Positions 1 through 7,582 of a stretch of 10,127 nucleotides of DNA are shown here, in pieces (position 1 is the stretch's first letter; each line of letters opens with the position of its first letter). Below the pieces are notes generated by a model that searched no databases, was not told where the DNA came from, and saw only the letters and a list, made by a program, of their open reading frames with translations. Source of the stretch: Alphaproteobacteria bacterium. GTDB taxonomy: Bacteria > Pseudomonadota > Alphaproteobacteria > UBA8366. The translations under genes were made by a program, and so were the position numbers. Where the stretch lies: contig JAOTYV010000168.1 of the NCBI GenBank assembly GCA_029861675.1, positions 1-10,127 of the forward strand, read 5' to 3'.

Positions 1-150
1 CTTTATCCAGTCTGGGTCGCCCTATTCATGGCGATCTTCATCGGAATCGCGGTCTGGGCGTTTTGGCCATCGGAGAAACGGAAAAAAAGCATGGAGGACC
101 ACGCTTCGATTCCCCTGCGCGATGACGCCTCACCGGAAAACGGCGGATAG
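1..150 (+). CDS. ccoQ: cbb3-type cytochrome c oxidase subunit CcoQ/FixQ, 3' part only
   Basis: The reading frame is open from the first base and ends at TAG 148-150, giving 49 residues of C-terminal sequence; the start codon lies left of the window. A hydrophobic stretch (about residues 4-22 of the visible part) ends in aromatic FWP and is followed by a charged EKRKK segment and an IPLRDDA tail, the usual layout of CcoQ: one membrane helix plus a short charged cytoplasmic tail containing a 'DD' motif. CcoQ is the small non-catalytic subunit that stabilises the association of CcoP with the CcoNO core. It lies 9 bases upstream of ccoP, as in other ccoNOQP operons. The identification rests on both sequence pattern and neighbours. 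Only the missing N-terminus limits it. Confidence 0.85.
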   Translation, partial: LYPVWVALFMAIFIGIAVWAFWPSEKRKKSMEDHASIPLRDDASPENGG

Positions 151-159
151 GAAATAGCG

Positions 160-1032
160 ATGCCGACCAAAATCGAAAAAGACGCCGTCACGGGCCAGGA
201 CACCACCGGCCATGAATGGGACGGCATCAAGGAGTTGAACACGCCGCTGCCGCGATGGTGGCTCTATGTGCTTTATGCGACCATCCTCATCTCGATCGTC
301 TATTTCGTTCTATATCCCGCCATTCCCTGGGGCACCGGGTACACCGAGGGATTGCTCGGCCACACGGAACGCAAGGCGCTTGAAAAATCCATGTCGGAAT
401 TGCGCGCGAGCCGGGCGGTCTATATCGACGAAATCGCGAAGGCGCCGCTGGACGAGATCCGCGCCAGACCCGAACTGTTCAAATTCGCCGCGGCGGGCGG
501 CAAATCCGCCTTCGCCGACAATTGCGCTCCCTGTCACGCCGCCGGCGGCGCCGGTCGCCCCGGCTTCCCGAGCCTGGCGGACGATATCTGGTTATGGGGC
601 GGCAAACTGACCGAGATCGAGCAGACAATCCGTCACGGCGTGCGCTGGGAAAAGGATGAAGACACGCGGCTATCCGAAATGCCCCGCTTCGGCGCCGACA
701 AGATCCTCGCAACCGCCGAGATCGAACAGCTTGCGACCTATGTGCTCTCGCTGTCGGGTGGCGGCACCGCCAGCGCCGGCGAGACGACTACGGCGGCGCT
801 GTATACGGAACAATGCGCCAGTTGCCACGGGCCCGCGGGTCAGGGCAATCGCGAGTTCGGTGCGCCCCGGCTCGCCGATGCGGTGTGGCTGTACGGCGGC
901 AGCCGGGAAGCCGTCGCGCGTCAGATCGCGGCCCCCCGGCACGGCGTCATGCCCGCCTGGGGCGGCCGGTTGGACGCCGCGACGATCAAGATGCTGACCC
1001 TGTACGTCCACTCGCTCGGCGGCGGTGAATAA
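160..1032 (+). CDS. ccoP: cbb3-type cytochrome c oxidase dihaem subunit CcoP/FixP
   Basis: The 290-residue length is normal for CcoP. The N-terminus carries the HEWDGIKELNTPLPRWW signature before a single transmembrane helix (about residues 34-56), which anchors a periplasmic domain. Two c-type haem attachment motifs are present, CAPCH (122-126) and CASCH (219-223). Candidate methionine axial ligands follow each haem: M174 in SEMPRFG and M264 in GVMPAWG. The protein accepts electrons from the cytochrome bc1 complex or soluble cytochrome c and passes them through CcoO to the CcoN haem-copper site, which reduces oxygen to water and pumps protons. The start at 160 fits the conserved N-terminus and follows a purine-rich GGATAGGAAA stretch. 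ccoQ ends 9 bases upstream and ccoG begins 11 bases downstream, so it is within one operon. No key residue is missing. Confidence 0.97.
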   Translation: MPTKIEKDAVTGQDTTGHEWDGIKELNTPLPRWWLYVLYATILISIVYFVLYPAIPWGTGYTEGLLGHTERKALEKSMSELRASRAVYIDEIAKAPLDEIRARPELFKFAAAGGKSAFADNCAPCHAAGGAGRPGFPSLADDIWLWGGKLTEIEQTIRHGVRWEKDEDTRLSEMPRFGADKILATAEIEQLATYVLSLSGGGTASAGETTTAALYTEQCASCHGPAGQGNREFGAPRLADAVWLYGGSREAVARQIAAPRHGVMPAWGGRLDAATIKMLTLYVHSLGGGE

Positions 1033-1043
1033 GTCCCTGCGCA

Positions 1044-2528
1044 ATGGACGCAATCCCAAACCCCAACGCCGTTACGATTGAAGACGCCGAATCCGTTCGC
1101 GCACAACGCGAAAAGCTGCCGCTCTACACGCCCCGCGTTAAGGTCTTTCCCAAGCAGGTTTCGGGCATATTCCGTCGATTGAAATCAGTCACGTTGGTCG
1201 TCCTGCTGGGGATTTACTATCTCGCGCCATGGCTTCGCTGGGACCGCGGACCGGGCGCGCCCGATCAGGCCTTCCTCATCGACATGCCGAGCCGCCGGGC
1301 TTATTTCCTATGGATCGAAATTTGGCCGCAGGAGGTCTATTACCTCGCCGGCCTGCTAATCATCGGCGCATTCGGGCTGTTCCTGATGACGTCGCTGTTC
1401 GGTCGCGTGTGGTGTGGCTTCACCTGTCCGCAGACCGTCTGGACCGATCTCTTCATGTGGGTCGAGCAGTGGGTCGAGGGCGACCGCAATGCCCGCATCA
1501 AGCTGGACCAGGGTGCCTGGACCGCGGGAAAAATTACCAAGCGCACGATCAAACATGTCCTCTGGCTGCTGATCGCGCTGCTGACCGGCGGCGCCTGGAT
1601 CCTGTACTTCCACGACGCACCCACCCTCGTGCAGGATATGATGCATTTGGAAATCGACGGCGCCGTGCTGTTCTTCATCGGACTGTTCACCGCGACGACC
1701 TATCTGCTGGCCGGCTTCGCGCGCGAGCAGGTCTGCACCTATATGTGTCCCTGGCCGCGCTTCCAATCGGCCATGCTGGACGAAGACACGCTGACCGTCA
1801 CCTATGAGGAATGGCGGGGCGAGCCGCGCGGCCATCGAAAGAAAGACCAAGACCTGAGCGGCTTGGGCGATTGCGTTGCCTGCAATCAGTGCGTCGCCGT
1901 CTGTCCGACCGGTATCGACATTCGCGACGGCAGTCAGCTCGAATGCATCGGCTGCGCGCTGTGCGTCGATGCGTGCAACACGGTCATGGCGGCGCTCGGG
2001 CGCCCGCCCAATCTCATCGCCTACGATTCGATCTCGCGGCAAGTTGGCCGCGAACAGGGCGCCACGCCCAGGTATCGCCTGATACGGCCACGGACCTTGA
2101 TCTACGCGGTGTTGCTTGTGCTGGTCGGCGGCGCCATCCTGTATAGCCTGTGGTCGCGGCCCAGCGTCGGGCTCAATGTCATCCGTGACCGCAATCCGTT
2201 ATTCGTCCAACTGTCGGACGGATCGATCCGCAACGGCTTCACCGTCAAAATCCTCAACAAACAACGGCGTCAACGCGATTTCATTCTCGGCGTGCACGGC
2301 TTGCCCGACGCCAAGGTGACCGTGGTGGGACAGGGCGGCGCGCATCCGACCGTGTGGCTGGGCGCCGATCCGGACGCGGTCACGGCTTTCCGGATATTCG
2401 TCAAGGCGCCCGCGCAAAATCTTGCTGGTAAATCCACGCCCTTCGCATTCGTCATCCGGGAGAATGCCGGCAACGAGCCGGGCGACTCCGAACGCCACAA
2501 ATCCGTCTTCAGGGGGCCCGAAAAATGA
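1044..2528 (+). CDS. ccoG: cbb3 oxidase assembly polyferredoxin CcoG/FixG
   Basis: This is a 494-residue membrane iron-sulfur protein. The N-terminus carries the LYTPRVKVFPKQVSG-type motif typical of CcoG, followed by about five transmembrane segments (roughly 47-63, 98-117, 169-188, 206-224, 351-370). Cysteine pairs C124/C128 (WCGFTCPQT) and C231/C235 (CTYMCPW) sit at membrane edges. A cytoplasmic 2x[4Fe-4S] ferredoxin domain follows, with C277, C280, C283, C287 and C301, C304, C307, C311. The C-terminal 120 residues after the last helix match the immunoglobulin-like domain of the family. CcoG is known to act in copper delivery to cbb3 oxidase, probably as a cupric reductase feeding the CcoA/CcoI route. 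No strong Shine-Dalgarno precedes the ATG, so coupling to ccoP translation is likely (inference). The 3' end overlaps fixH by ATGA. Confidence 0.96.
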   Translation: MDAIPNPNAVTIEDAESVRAQREKLPLYTPRVKVFPKQVSGIFRRLKSVTLVVLLGIYYLAPWLRWDRGPGAPDQAFLIDMPSRRAYFLWIEIWPQEVYYLAGLLIIGAFGLFLMTSLFGRVWCGFTCPQTVWTDLFMWVEQWVEGDRNARIKLDQGAWTAGKITKRTIKHVLWLLIALLTGGAWILYFHDAPTLVQDMMHLEIDGAVLFFIGLFTATTYLLAGFAREQVCTYMCPWPRFQSAMLDEDTLTVTYEEWRGEPRGHRKKDQDLSGLGDCVACNQCVAVCPTGIDIRDGSQLECIGCALCVDACNTVMAALGRPPNLIAYDSISRQVGREQGATPRYRLIRPRTLIYAVLLVLVGGAILYSLWSRPSVGLNVIRDRNPLFVQLSDGSIRNGFTVKILNKQRRQRDFILGVHGLPDAKVTVVGQGGAHPTVWLGADPDAVTAFRIFVKAPAQNLAGKSTPFAFVIRENAGNEPGDSERHKSVFRGPEK

Positions 2529-3013
2529 CCGCCGAACAACCGGACACGAAACGGTCGATGATCCCGATCGCGTTCTTCGCCTTCTTCGCAGTGGTTCTGT
2601 CCGCCAATGCGGCAATGGTCTATTTCGCCGTGCAAAGTTGGACGGGTCTGGAATACAGCGGCTACTACCTCAAAGGGCTGCGGTACAACGAGACCCTTGC
2701 CGCGGTCGATCGCCAGGAAGCGCGCGGCTGGACCGGCGAGATTTCTGTCGCCGGCCGCGGCCAACGCCGCATCGACTTCGCGGTCACCTTGCGGGACCGG
2801 AACGGCGGCCCGCTGACCGGTGCCCGCGCGGTCGCGTCATTTCGCCGGCCCACCCATGCCGGACACGACTTTCGCGTCGAACTGCAGCCGGTCGGCGTCG
2901 GCCGTTATGGCCGGGCCATATCCGTGCCCTTGGCCGGGCAATGGCAGGTGCATGTCACGCTCGAGCGCGGCGAGGAAACCCACAAACTGACGCAACGGAT
3001 TGTCGTGCGATGA
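2525..3013 (+). CDS. fixH: cbb3 oxidase assembly protein FixH/CcoH
   Basis: The product is 162 residues with one N-terminal transmembrane helix (about 13-36, ending MVYFAVQSW). The following segment, with YSGYYLKGLRYNETLAA and a nearby DRQEARGW, is the recognisable FixH core. The rest is predicted to be a periplasmic beta-rich domain ending in a QWQVHVTLERGEE strand pattern. FixH is required for stable assembly of cbb3 oxidase and is thought to contact the CcoN/CcoO/CcoP pre-complexes or the CcoI ATPase; its biochemical role is still not fixed. The start codon overlaps the ccoG stop (ATGA at 2525-2528) and its own stop overlaps the fixI start (ATGA at 3010-3013), which argues for translational coupling and settles both starts. 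Confidence 0.93.
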   Translation: MTAEQPDTKRSMIPIAFFAFFAVVLSANAAMVYFAVQSWTGLEYSGYYLKGLRYNETLAAVDRQEARGWTGEISVAGRGQRRIDFAVTLRDRNGGPLTGARAVASFRRPTHAGHDFRVELQPVGVGRYGRAISVPLAGQWQVHVTLERGEETHKLTQRIVVR

Positions 3014-5232
3014 GCGAGGCTGCCGCGATCGCCCGAACGCCAAGCGCCCCGGCGCCGCCTGCCAAGCCCGGCGCGGCGGCGAATGATATCGTGCGGCAAA
3101 CTGTCGATGGTTCGCATACGGCGCATTTGATGGTCGAGGGCCTGCATTGCGCCAACTGCCAGCATTCGATCGAAAGCAGCCTGGCCCAACGCCCCGGCGT
3201 CCTCGATGGGCGGGTAAACCTGACCACCCAGCGCTTGTTCCTGCGTTGGGATCCAATGCTGGTGACATACGAAGATCTGGCCGAAATGATCGAAGGGCTG
3301 GGATTCCGGCTTCTGCCGTTCGACCTCGACCGGCAGGCGCGAACGTCGCCGGACCAGCAGAACGCTCTGCTGCGCGCCATGGCGGTGGCGGGCTTCGCCG
3401 CGGCCAACATCATGCTGCTCTCGGTTGCTCTCTGGGCCGGCGAGGCACAGGACATGTTGCCCGCGACACGGCGGCTGCTGGCGCTGGTTTCCGCGCTGAT
3501 CGCAATTCCCGCCGTCGCCTACGCGGGGCGGCCGTTTTTCGCCTCCGCACTTGCCGCGGTGCGCGGCGGCGCCATCAACATGGATGTGCCGATCGCCCTC
3601 GCCCTGCTGCTAACCACGGGGCTGAGTTTCGTGGGCACGATGCATGGCTCCGGTCACATTTACTTCGAATCCGCGACCATGCTGCTCTTCTTCCTGTTGA
3701 TCGGACGATATCTCGATGAGCGGGCGCGGGGGCGCGTGCGTTCCGCGGCGGAACGGCTGTTTGCCCTTCAAGGGACGACGGCCATCATCGTCGAGGCGGA
3801 TGGCAGTCTTCGTGCGGAAGACGTCAACAGCATCGCGTTGGGCAGTCATGTGCTCGTGCGCGCCGGCGAACGGGTTCCGATCGACGGCACCGTGACGGAG
3901 GGTGCGTCGGACATCGATGCCAGCCTGATCACCGGAGAGGCCAATCCGGCCGCCGTGAAACCGGGTGCGTGCCTGTATGCAGGGATGGTGAACCTGACGG
4001 GGACGTTGACGGTCCGGACAACGGCCACCGGCGACCGCACGCTGCTTGCCGAAATTCAGCGATTGCTTGAAGCCTCCGAACAGCGCCGGTCGCGCTATGT
4101 CGACCTGGCGATGCGCATCGTCCGCGTGTACGCCCCCGTCGTGCATCTGCTTGCGGCGGCGACATTCATCGGCTGGTGGCAGTTTGGCGGCCTCGCATGG
4201 CAAGACGCCCTGGTCAACGCCGTGGCGGTTCTGATCATAACCTGCCCGTGCGCCTTGGCGTTGGCCGTGCCGGTGGTTCAGGTCGTCGCCTGCAACAAAT
4301 TGTTTAAAAGCGGCGTGCTCATTAAATCGCCGACCGCGCTGGAACGTCTGGCGCAAATCGACACCATCGTCTTCGACAAGACCGGCACCTTGACGACGGG
4401 CGACCTGAAACTCACCGCGGCGGACGATTGGGACGAGTCCGATTTGGCGCTGGCATCATCGCTTGCCGCATCCAGCACGCATCCGCTCGCCCGCGCGCTC
4501 CGGGCGGCCGCATCCGACGCACCCGCAGCGAAGGGTGTCGAGGAAGTTCCCGGCCGCGGCCTGCAGCTCCGCCAGGATGGCAAGACGATTAGGCTGGGCT
4601 CCCGCGAGTGGTGCGGCGGCGATGCGGACGAGGTCGCAGGCTGCGAGTTTTGGCTGAACCGCCCCGGCCGACCACCGGTCCGGTTCGGATTCGTCGATCG
4701 AATGCGCGACGATGCGCGTGACACCGTGGCCGCGCTGAAGGCATCCGGACACACCATCGCCTTGCTCTCCGGCGATCGGGCAGCCGCCGTTGCCGCCGTC
4801 GCGGAGCGGGCCGGCATCACTGAGTGGCAAGCGCAGTGCGTACCCGCCGGCAAGGTCGCGCGACTGGAACAATTGCGCGCAAAGGGCCGCCGCGTTTGCA
4901 TGATCGGCGATGGATTGAACGACGCGCCGGCCTTGGCCGCGGCGCACGCCTCGATCTCCCCGTCGACGGCGGCGGATATCAGCCAGACCGCGGCCGATGT
5001 GGTATTTCAAGGCGATTTGCTCGGCCCGGTCGATACGGTGCTGCGCACCGCCCGGTCGGCGCTTCGTATCGTGCGTCAGAATTTCGCACTCGCACTGCTC
5101 TATAATGCGGTCACCATCCCGCTCGCAATGGCCGGCCTGGTGACACCGATCATCGCCGCGGCCTCCATGTCCGCGTCATCGGTGCTGGTTGTCGTGAACG
5201 CCCTACGGTTGGGTTGGGGCGGCGTACGATGA
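3010..5232 (+). CDS. fixI: Copper-translocating P1B-type ATPase FixI/CcoI
   Basis: The protein is 740 residues from the ATG at 3010. The frame is open upstream to 2422, but that part lies over ccoG and fixH and is out-of-frame shadow; the ATGA overlap with fixH fixes the start. Visible parts in order: a proline/alanine-rich N-terminus, one heavy-metal-associated domain with GLHCANC (C47, C50), membrane helices, an actuator loop with ITGEA (308-311), the CPC metal site in the sixth core helix (412-414), the phosphorylation motif DKTGT (456-460, aspartate 456), the HP nucleotide-binding motif (491-492), and the hinge GDGLND (633-638). It exports Cu(I) slowly across the inner membrane to supply the CuB centre of CcoN during oxidase assembly rather than for bulk copper resistance. 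The actuator reads TGEA rather than the frequent TGES; the key glutamate (E310) is intact. Confidence 0.96.
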   Translation: MSEAAAIARTPSAPAPPAKPGAAANDIVRQTVDGSHTAHLMVEGLHCANCQHSIESSLAQRPGVLDGRVNLTTQRLFLRWDPMLVTYEDLAEMIEGLGFRLLPFDLDRQARTSPDQQNALLRAMAVAGFAAANIMLLSVALWAGEAQDMLPATRRLLALVSALIAIPAVAYAGRPFFASALAAVRGGAINMDVPIALALLLTTGLSFVGTMHGSGHIYFESATMLLFFLLIGRYLDERARGRVRSAAERLFALQGTTAIIVEADGSLRAEDVNSIALGSHVLVRAGERVPIDGTVTEGASDIDASLITGEANPAAVKPGACLYAGMVNLTGTLTVRTTATGDRTLLAEIQRLLEASEQRRSRYVDLAMRIVRVYAPVVHLLAAATFIGWWQFGGLAWQDALVNAVAVLIITCPCALALAVPVVQVVACNKLFKSGVLIKSPTALERLAQIDTIVFDKTGTLTTGDLKLTAADDWDESDLALASSLAASSTHPLARALRAAASDAPAAKGVEEVPGRGLQLRQDGKTIRLGSREWCGGDADEVAGCEFWLNRPGRPPVRFGFVDRMRDDARDTVAALKASGHTIALLSGDRAAAVAAVAERAGITEWQAQCVPAGKVARLEQLRAKGRRVCMIGDGLNDAPALAAAHASISPSTAADISQTAADVVFQGDLLGPVDTVLRTARSALRIVRQNFALALLYNAVTIPLAMAGLVTPIIAAASMSASSVLVVVNALRLGWGGVR

Positions 5233-5447
5233 GCGGCCTACTCTACCTCATTCCCGTCGCGATCGGGCTTGGCGCGATCGGCCTTGCCGCCTTTCTTTGG
5301 TCGCTGAAGTCGGCGCAGTTCGAGGATCTCGACGGTGCGGCAAACCGTATTCTGTTCGATGACGACGCGCCCGAAAGGCGGAACGCCACAAGCGATCCAC
5401 CCGAAAAAACCCAATCGCCCCCCGGCGGACCGCATGAGCCCGGCTGA
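5229..5447 (+). CDS. ccoS: cbb3 oxidase maturation protein CcoS/FixS
   Basis: This small single-pass membrane protein has 72 residues from the ATG at 5229, which overlaps the fixI stop by ATGA. An in-frame ATG at 5214 also exists but lies inside fixI and would add five residues not seen in the family. The transmembrane helix (about 4-25) runs directly into WSLKSAQFEDLDGAANRIL and an acidic DDD, the hallmark of CcoS. The proline-rich tail (about 47-72) is variable in the family. CcoS is needed for insertion of haem and CuB into the CcoN catalytic subunit; without it an inactive oxidase is assembled. It is the last gene of the run, and its stop lies 12 bases from the stop of the convergent hemerythrin gene, with no evident intrinsic terminator between them. 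Confidence 0.94.
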   Translation: MSGLLYLIPVAIGLGAIGLAAFLWSLKSAQFEDLDGAANRILFDDDAPERRNATSDPPEKTQSPPGGPHEPG

Positions 5448-5459
5448 AACCGACCGCCG

Positions 5460-6026
5460 CTATTTGGTGTTTTCCATCAGGCCGTATTGCTCCAGCACCG
5501 TATTTCGAAGCCGGCGGTAACGGCGCTCCGAGCGGTCGGCGAAGAGCGGATCATAAGGGCTCGCCCAACTGGCCTCGATTTCCGCCCAATCCGCTTCGGT
5601 CAGGCTTTCGGCGGCGGCCGGGAACATGGTCTCGTCTTCGTAACGCATATGCGTGCGGTAGGCGTCGAGGAATGCCTGCGCCGCGTCGCTGAACGTCTCG
5701 CGCGCGATTTGCCGCTGCTGACGGATATCGTGGACGAGGGCGAGGAATATCCGCGTCTGCGCCATCAGGCGATTGTGCTCTTCATGCAGATCGCCGATCG
5801 GCCCGGCCGCGTCGGGGCTGCGCTTCTTCAGCCGTTCCAGGATCAGATCCTCGAGCGGGTGGTGATAGATATCCGGATAGGCGATGCAATAATCCAGAAT
5901 ATCGATGATCAGATCGTAATCGGGCGGCTCGCCGCGATTGAAGGTGGAAAGTTCCTGCTCGAAGACGCCAAACAGCTTTTTCAAGTTCTCGTGGTCGCGA
6001 TACAGCAGATCCAGTAGACCGGGCAT
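5460..6026 (-). CDS. Hemerythrin-like HHE cation-binding domain protein
   Basis: The product is a soluble protein of 188 residues with no signal peptide. It has the four-helix HHE pattern: H12 (RDHEN), H55/H56 and E59 (YHHPLED), H81/H84 (LHEEH), and H126-x3-E130 (HMRYEDETMFP). These supply the histidines and carboxylates of a non-haem di-iron site. The start at 6026 has a good ribosome binding site (AAGGAG, 7 bases upstream). Proteins of this type bind oxygen or nitric oxide, store or sense iron, or aid repair of iron-sulfur centres; which applies here cannot be read from sequence. The C-terminal 40 residues are rich in arginine and aromatics (DRSERRYRRLRNTVLEQYG) and extend beyond the core domain. 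It is convergent with ccoS and preceded by an FNR-type box, suggesting induction at low oxygen (inference). Confidence 0.92.
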   Translation of the reverse strand: MPGLLDLLYRDHENLKKLFGVFEQELSTFNRGEPPDYDLIIDILDYCIAYPDIYHHPLEDLILERLKKRSPDAAGPIGDLHEEHNRLMAQTRIFLALVHDIRQQRQIARETFSDAAQAFLDAYRTHMRYEDETMFPAAAESLTEADWAEIEASWASPYDPLFADRSERRYRRLRNTVLEQYGLMENTK

Positions 6027-6093
6027 CGGACGGCTCCTTCATCGCGCATACGGATTCTCGCCGGTTATTCTCCAAAACGAGCGCTCCCGCGCA

Positions 6094-6107
6094 TTGAGGC
6101 AAATCAA
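6094..6107. promoter_or_regulatory. FNR/FixK-type operator (TTGA-N6-TCAA) in divergent gap
   Basis: TTGAGGCAAATCAA is a symmetric TTGA-N6-TCAA site and differs from the TTGAT-N4-ATCAA consensus at one position. Its centre (6100.5) is about 74 bases upstream of the hemerythrin start codon. On the - strand a GAGAAT hexamer (6067-6072, 4 of 6 matches to TATAAT) lies 31 bases from the box centre, which is close to class II activator geometry (box near -41). Toward the permease a TACTAT (6134-6139) is 36 bases away, a poorer fit. FNR, Anr and FixK proteins bind such sites and activate low-oxygen genes including ccoNOQP, so control of the hemerythrin gene is likely and of the permease possible. Confidence 0.6.
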
Positions 6108-6210
6108 AGCCGCCGGGCCCGCATGCCGCAAAATACTATATTGTCCGAGGAACACGCAGAGAGTCGGTAACCAAACCGTGCCCCGCCCCCCATCGACACG
6201 GCCCTTTCGC

Positions 6211-7470
6211 ATGCCTGCCAATGTGAACACCCCTTTGCCGCAGACGGGCGGACCCAAAAAAACGACATTAAAACGGAGCCTGACGCTGCCGCTGGTCGTG
6301 CTGTACGGCTTGGGCACGACAGTCGGCGCCGGCATTTATGTGCTAATCGGCAAAGTCGCAGGATTGTCCGGAACCCTGACGCCGATCGCCTTTCTCATCG
6401 CTGCTGCGATCATGGCGCTGACGGTCTTTTCCTTCGCCGAACTGTCGGCGCGTTTCCCGGAGAGCGCCGGCGAAGCGGTGTACGTCTATAGGGGCTTTCG
6501 CTGGCGCCCGCTTTCTGTCCTGGTCGGTCTGGCGGTCGCGCTCATGGGCATTGTATCCAGCGGCGCCATCATCCACGGATTCATCGGTTATCTGGGGCAA
6601 TTCCTGGAGGCCCCGCCGCATTGGGAAATCGTCGCCGTGGTGGCGGTCTTGACCGCCGTGGCGGCGTGGGGAATTACCGAGTCCGTTGCAGTCGCGGCGA
6701 CAGCCACCGTCATCGAGGTCGGCGGTCTGCTGCTCGTGATCGGCGGCGCAATGACCCGGTTGCCGGAAACGCCGATCGCCTGGTCAGGATTTTTCGTGCC
6801 GGGCGACACCGCCGCCTGGAGCGGAATTTTCGCCGGCGCGCTGCTCGCCTTCTATGCTTTCATCGGATTCGAGGACATGGTCAACGTCGCCGAGGAAGTG
6901 AAAGACGTTCGGCGAACCCTGCCGAAAGCGATCCTCATCACCCTGGGCATCACGACGCTGCTTTACGTGGTTCTGGCGATGATCGCGGTCACGGTCGTGC
7001 CGCCGCAAACCCTTGCGGAGTCGGACGCGCCCTTGGCGCTCCTGTTTCAACGCAGCACGGGCATGTCCCCGGTGGTGGTGAGCGCAATCGCGATGGTCGC
7101 CGTGCTGAATGGCGCGCTGATCCAGATCATCATGGCGGCGCGAGTCTTCTTTGGGCTCGGCAAGAACGGCTGGTTGCCGCCAATCTTCAGCCGCATTCAT
7201 CGCACGCGGCGAACCCCCGTCTATGCCACCGTGTTCGTGGGATTGGCCGTTCTGGCATGTACGCTGTTGCTGCCGATCGTGACACTGGCGCGCATCACGT
7301 CACTCGTCATGCTGGCGGTCTTTGTGCTGATCAATCTGGCGCTTTGGCGGATCAAAATTCGAGACCGAACCGGCGATGCCGAACCGTGTTACCCGCTTTG
7401 GGTGCCGATCCTGGGCTGCGTCGCGAGCATCGGCTTTCTGGTGGGTCAGATCTACGTGCTGGGATCGTGA
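6211..7470 (+). CDS. APC-superfamily amino acid/polyamine permease
   Basis: The product has 419 residues from the ATG at 6211. About twelve hydrophobic segments run nearly end to end. TM1 carries the broken-helix motif GTTVGAGIYVLIG (about 35-47), the substrate-binding loop of APC transporters. TM6 carries AFYAFIGFEDMVNVAEEVKD (about 213-232), and a later cytoplasmic loop reads AARVFFGLGKNGWLPPIF (309-326). The protein is a secondary inner-membrane transporter, probably proton-coupled or exchange type; the substrate (amino acid, polyamine or related amine) cannot be assigned. The start is uncertain: no good ribosome binding site precedes 6211, and in-frame GTG codons at 6178 (430 residues) and 6223 are alternatives. 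It is divergent from the hemerythrin gene and shares the gap with the FNR-type box. The gene lies just outside the tRNA-Ala junction, on the host side. Confidence 0.9.
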   Translation: MPANVNTPLPQTGGPKKTTLKRSLTLPLVVLYGLGTTVGAGIYVLIGKVAGLSGTLTPIAFLIAAAIMALTVFSFAELSARFPESAGEAVYVYRGFRWRPLSVLVGLAVALMGIVSSGAIIHGFIGYLGQFLEAPPHWEIVAVVAVLTAVAAWGITESVAVAATATVIEVGGLLLVIGGAMTRLPETPIAWSGFFVPGDTAAWSGIFAGALLAFYAFIGFEDMVNVAEEVKDVRRTLPKAILITLGITTLLYVVLAMIAVTVVPPQTLAESDAPLALLFQRSTGMSPVVVSAIAMVAVLNGALIQIIMAARVFFGLGKNGWLPPIFSRIHRTRRTPVYATVFVGLAVLACTLLLPIVTLARITSLVMLAVFVLINLALWRIKIRDRTGDAEPCYPLWVPILGCVASIGFLVGQIYVLGS

Positions 7471-7532
7471 CACTATGGCGCGCTAAGGCGCGGCGGTTCC
7501 GTTTCGGAGTCGGAAAAAATTTGGAAAATAAG

Positions 7533-7582
7533 TGGTGGAGCCGTGGGGAATCGAACCCCAGACCTCTACAATGCCATTGTAA
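7533..7582 (-). tRNA. 3' fragment of tRNA-Ala(GGC), attachment-site remnant
   Basis: Read on the - strand, 50 nucleotides match tRNA positions 27-76 exactly in geometry. There is an anticodon arm with 5-bp stem TTACA/TGTAG and loop ATGGCAT (anticodon GGC at 7573-7575; A32/T38 as usual for this isoacceptor), a 5-nt variable loop AGGTC, a T arm TGGGG-TTCGATT-CCCCA (7544-7560), the 3' acceptor strand CGGCTCC, discriminator A, and encoded CCA (7533-7535). Beyond 7583 no D arm and no 5' acceptor strand (GGAGCCG expected) appears, so this is not a working gene. It is the pattern left at one end of an element that integrated into a tRNA gene, with the 3' half duplicated. The integrase gene starts 168 bases away and reads away from it. 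Confidence 0.85.

Noticed and set aside
2422..3009. Open frame that would extend FixI by 196 residues at its N-terminus
   Set aside because: It overlaps the well-supported ends of ccoG and all of fixH in another frame, has arginine/proline-rich low-complexity composition, and the ATGA at 3010 gives a family-length FixI.
3610..4356. 248-residue - strand ORF within fixI
   Set aside because: Antisense shadow in GC-rich coding sequence, arginine/histidine-rich, with no domain or ribosome binding site.
5487..6017. 176-residue + strand ORF covering the hemerythrin gene
   Set aside because: It is the antisense shadow of a gene with a clear HHE motif set and ribosome binding site; its own translation shows no recognised domain.
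5938..6210. Upstream extension of the permease frame
   Set aside because: It would run through the start of the divergent hemerythrin gene and the FNR-type box; APC permeases begin close to the KRSLTLP segment before TM1.
7480..7520. Hairpins CGCGC-TAAG-GCGCG and TTCCG...CGGAA as terminator of the permease gene
   Set aside because: Stems are only five base pairs and neither is followed by a T-run on the + strand, so an intrinsic terminator is not supported.
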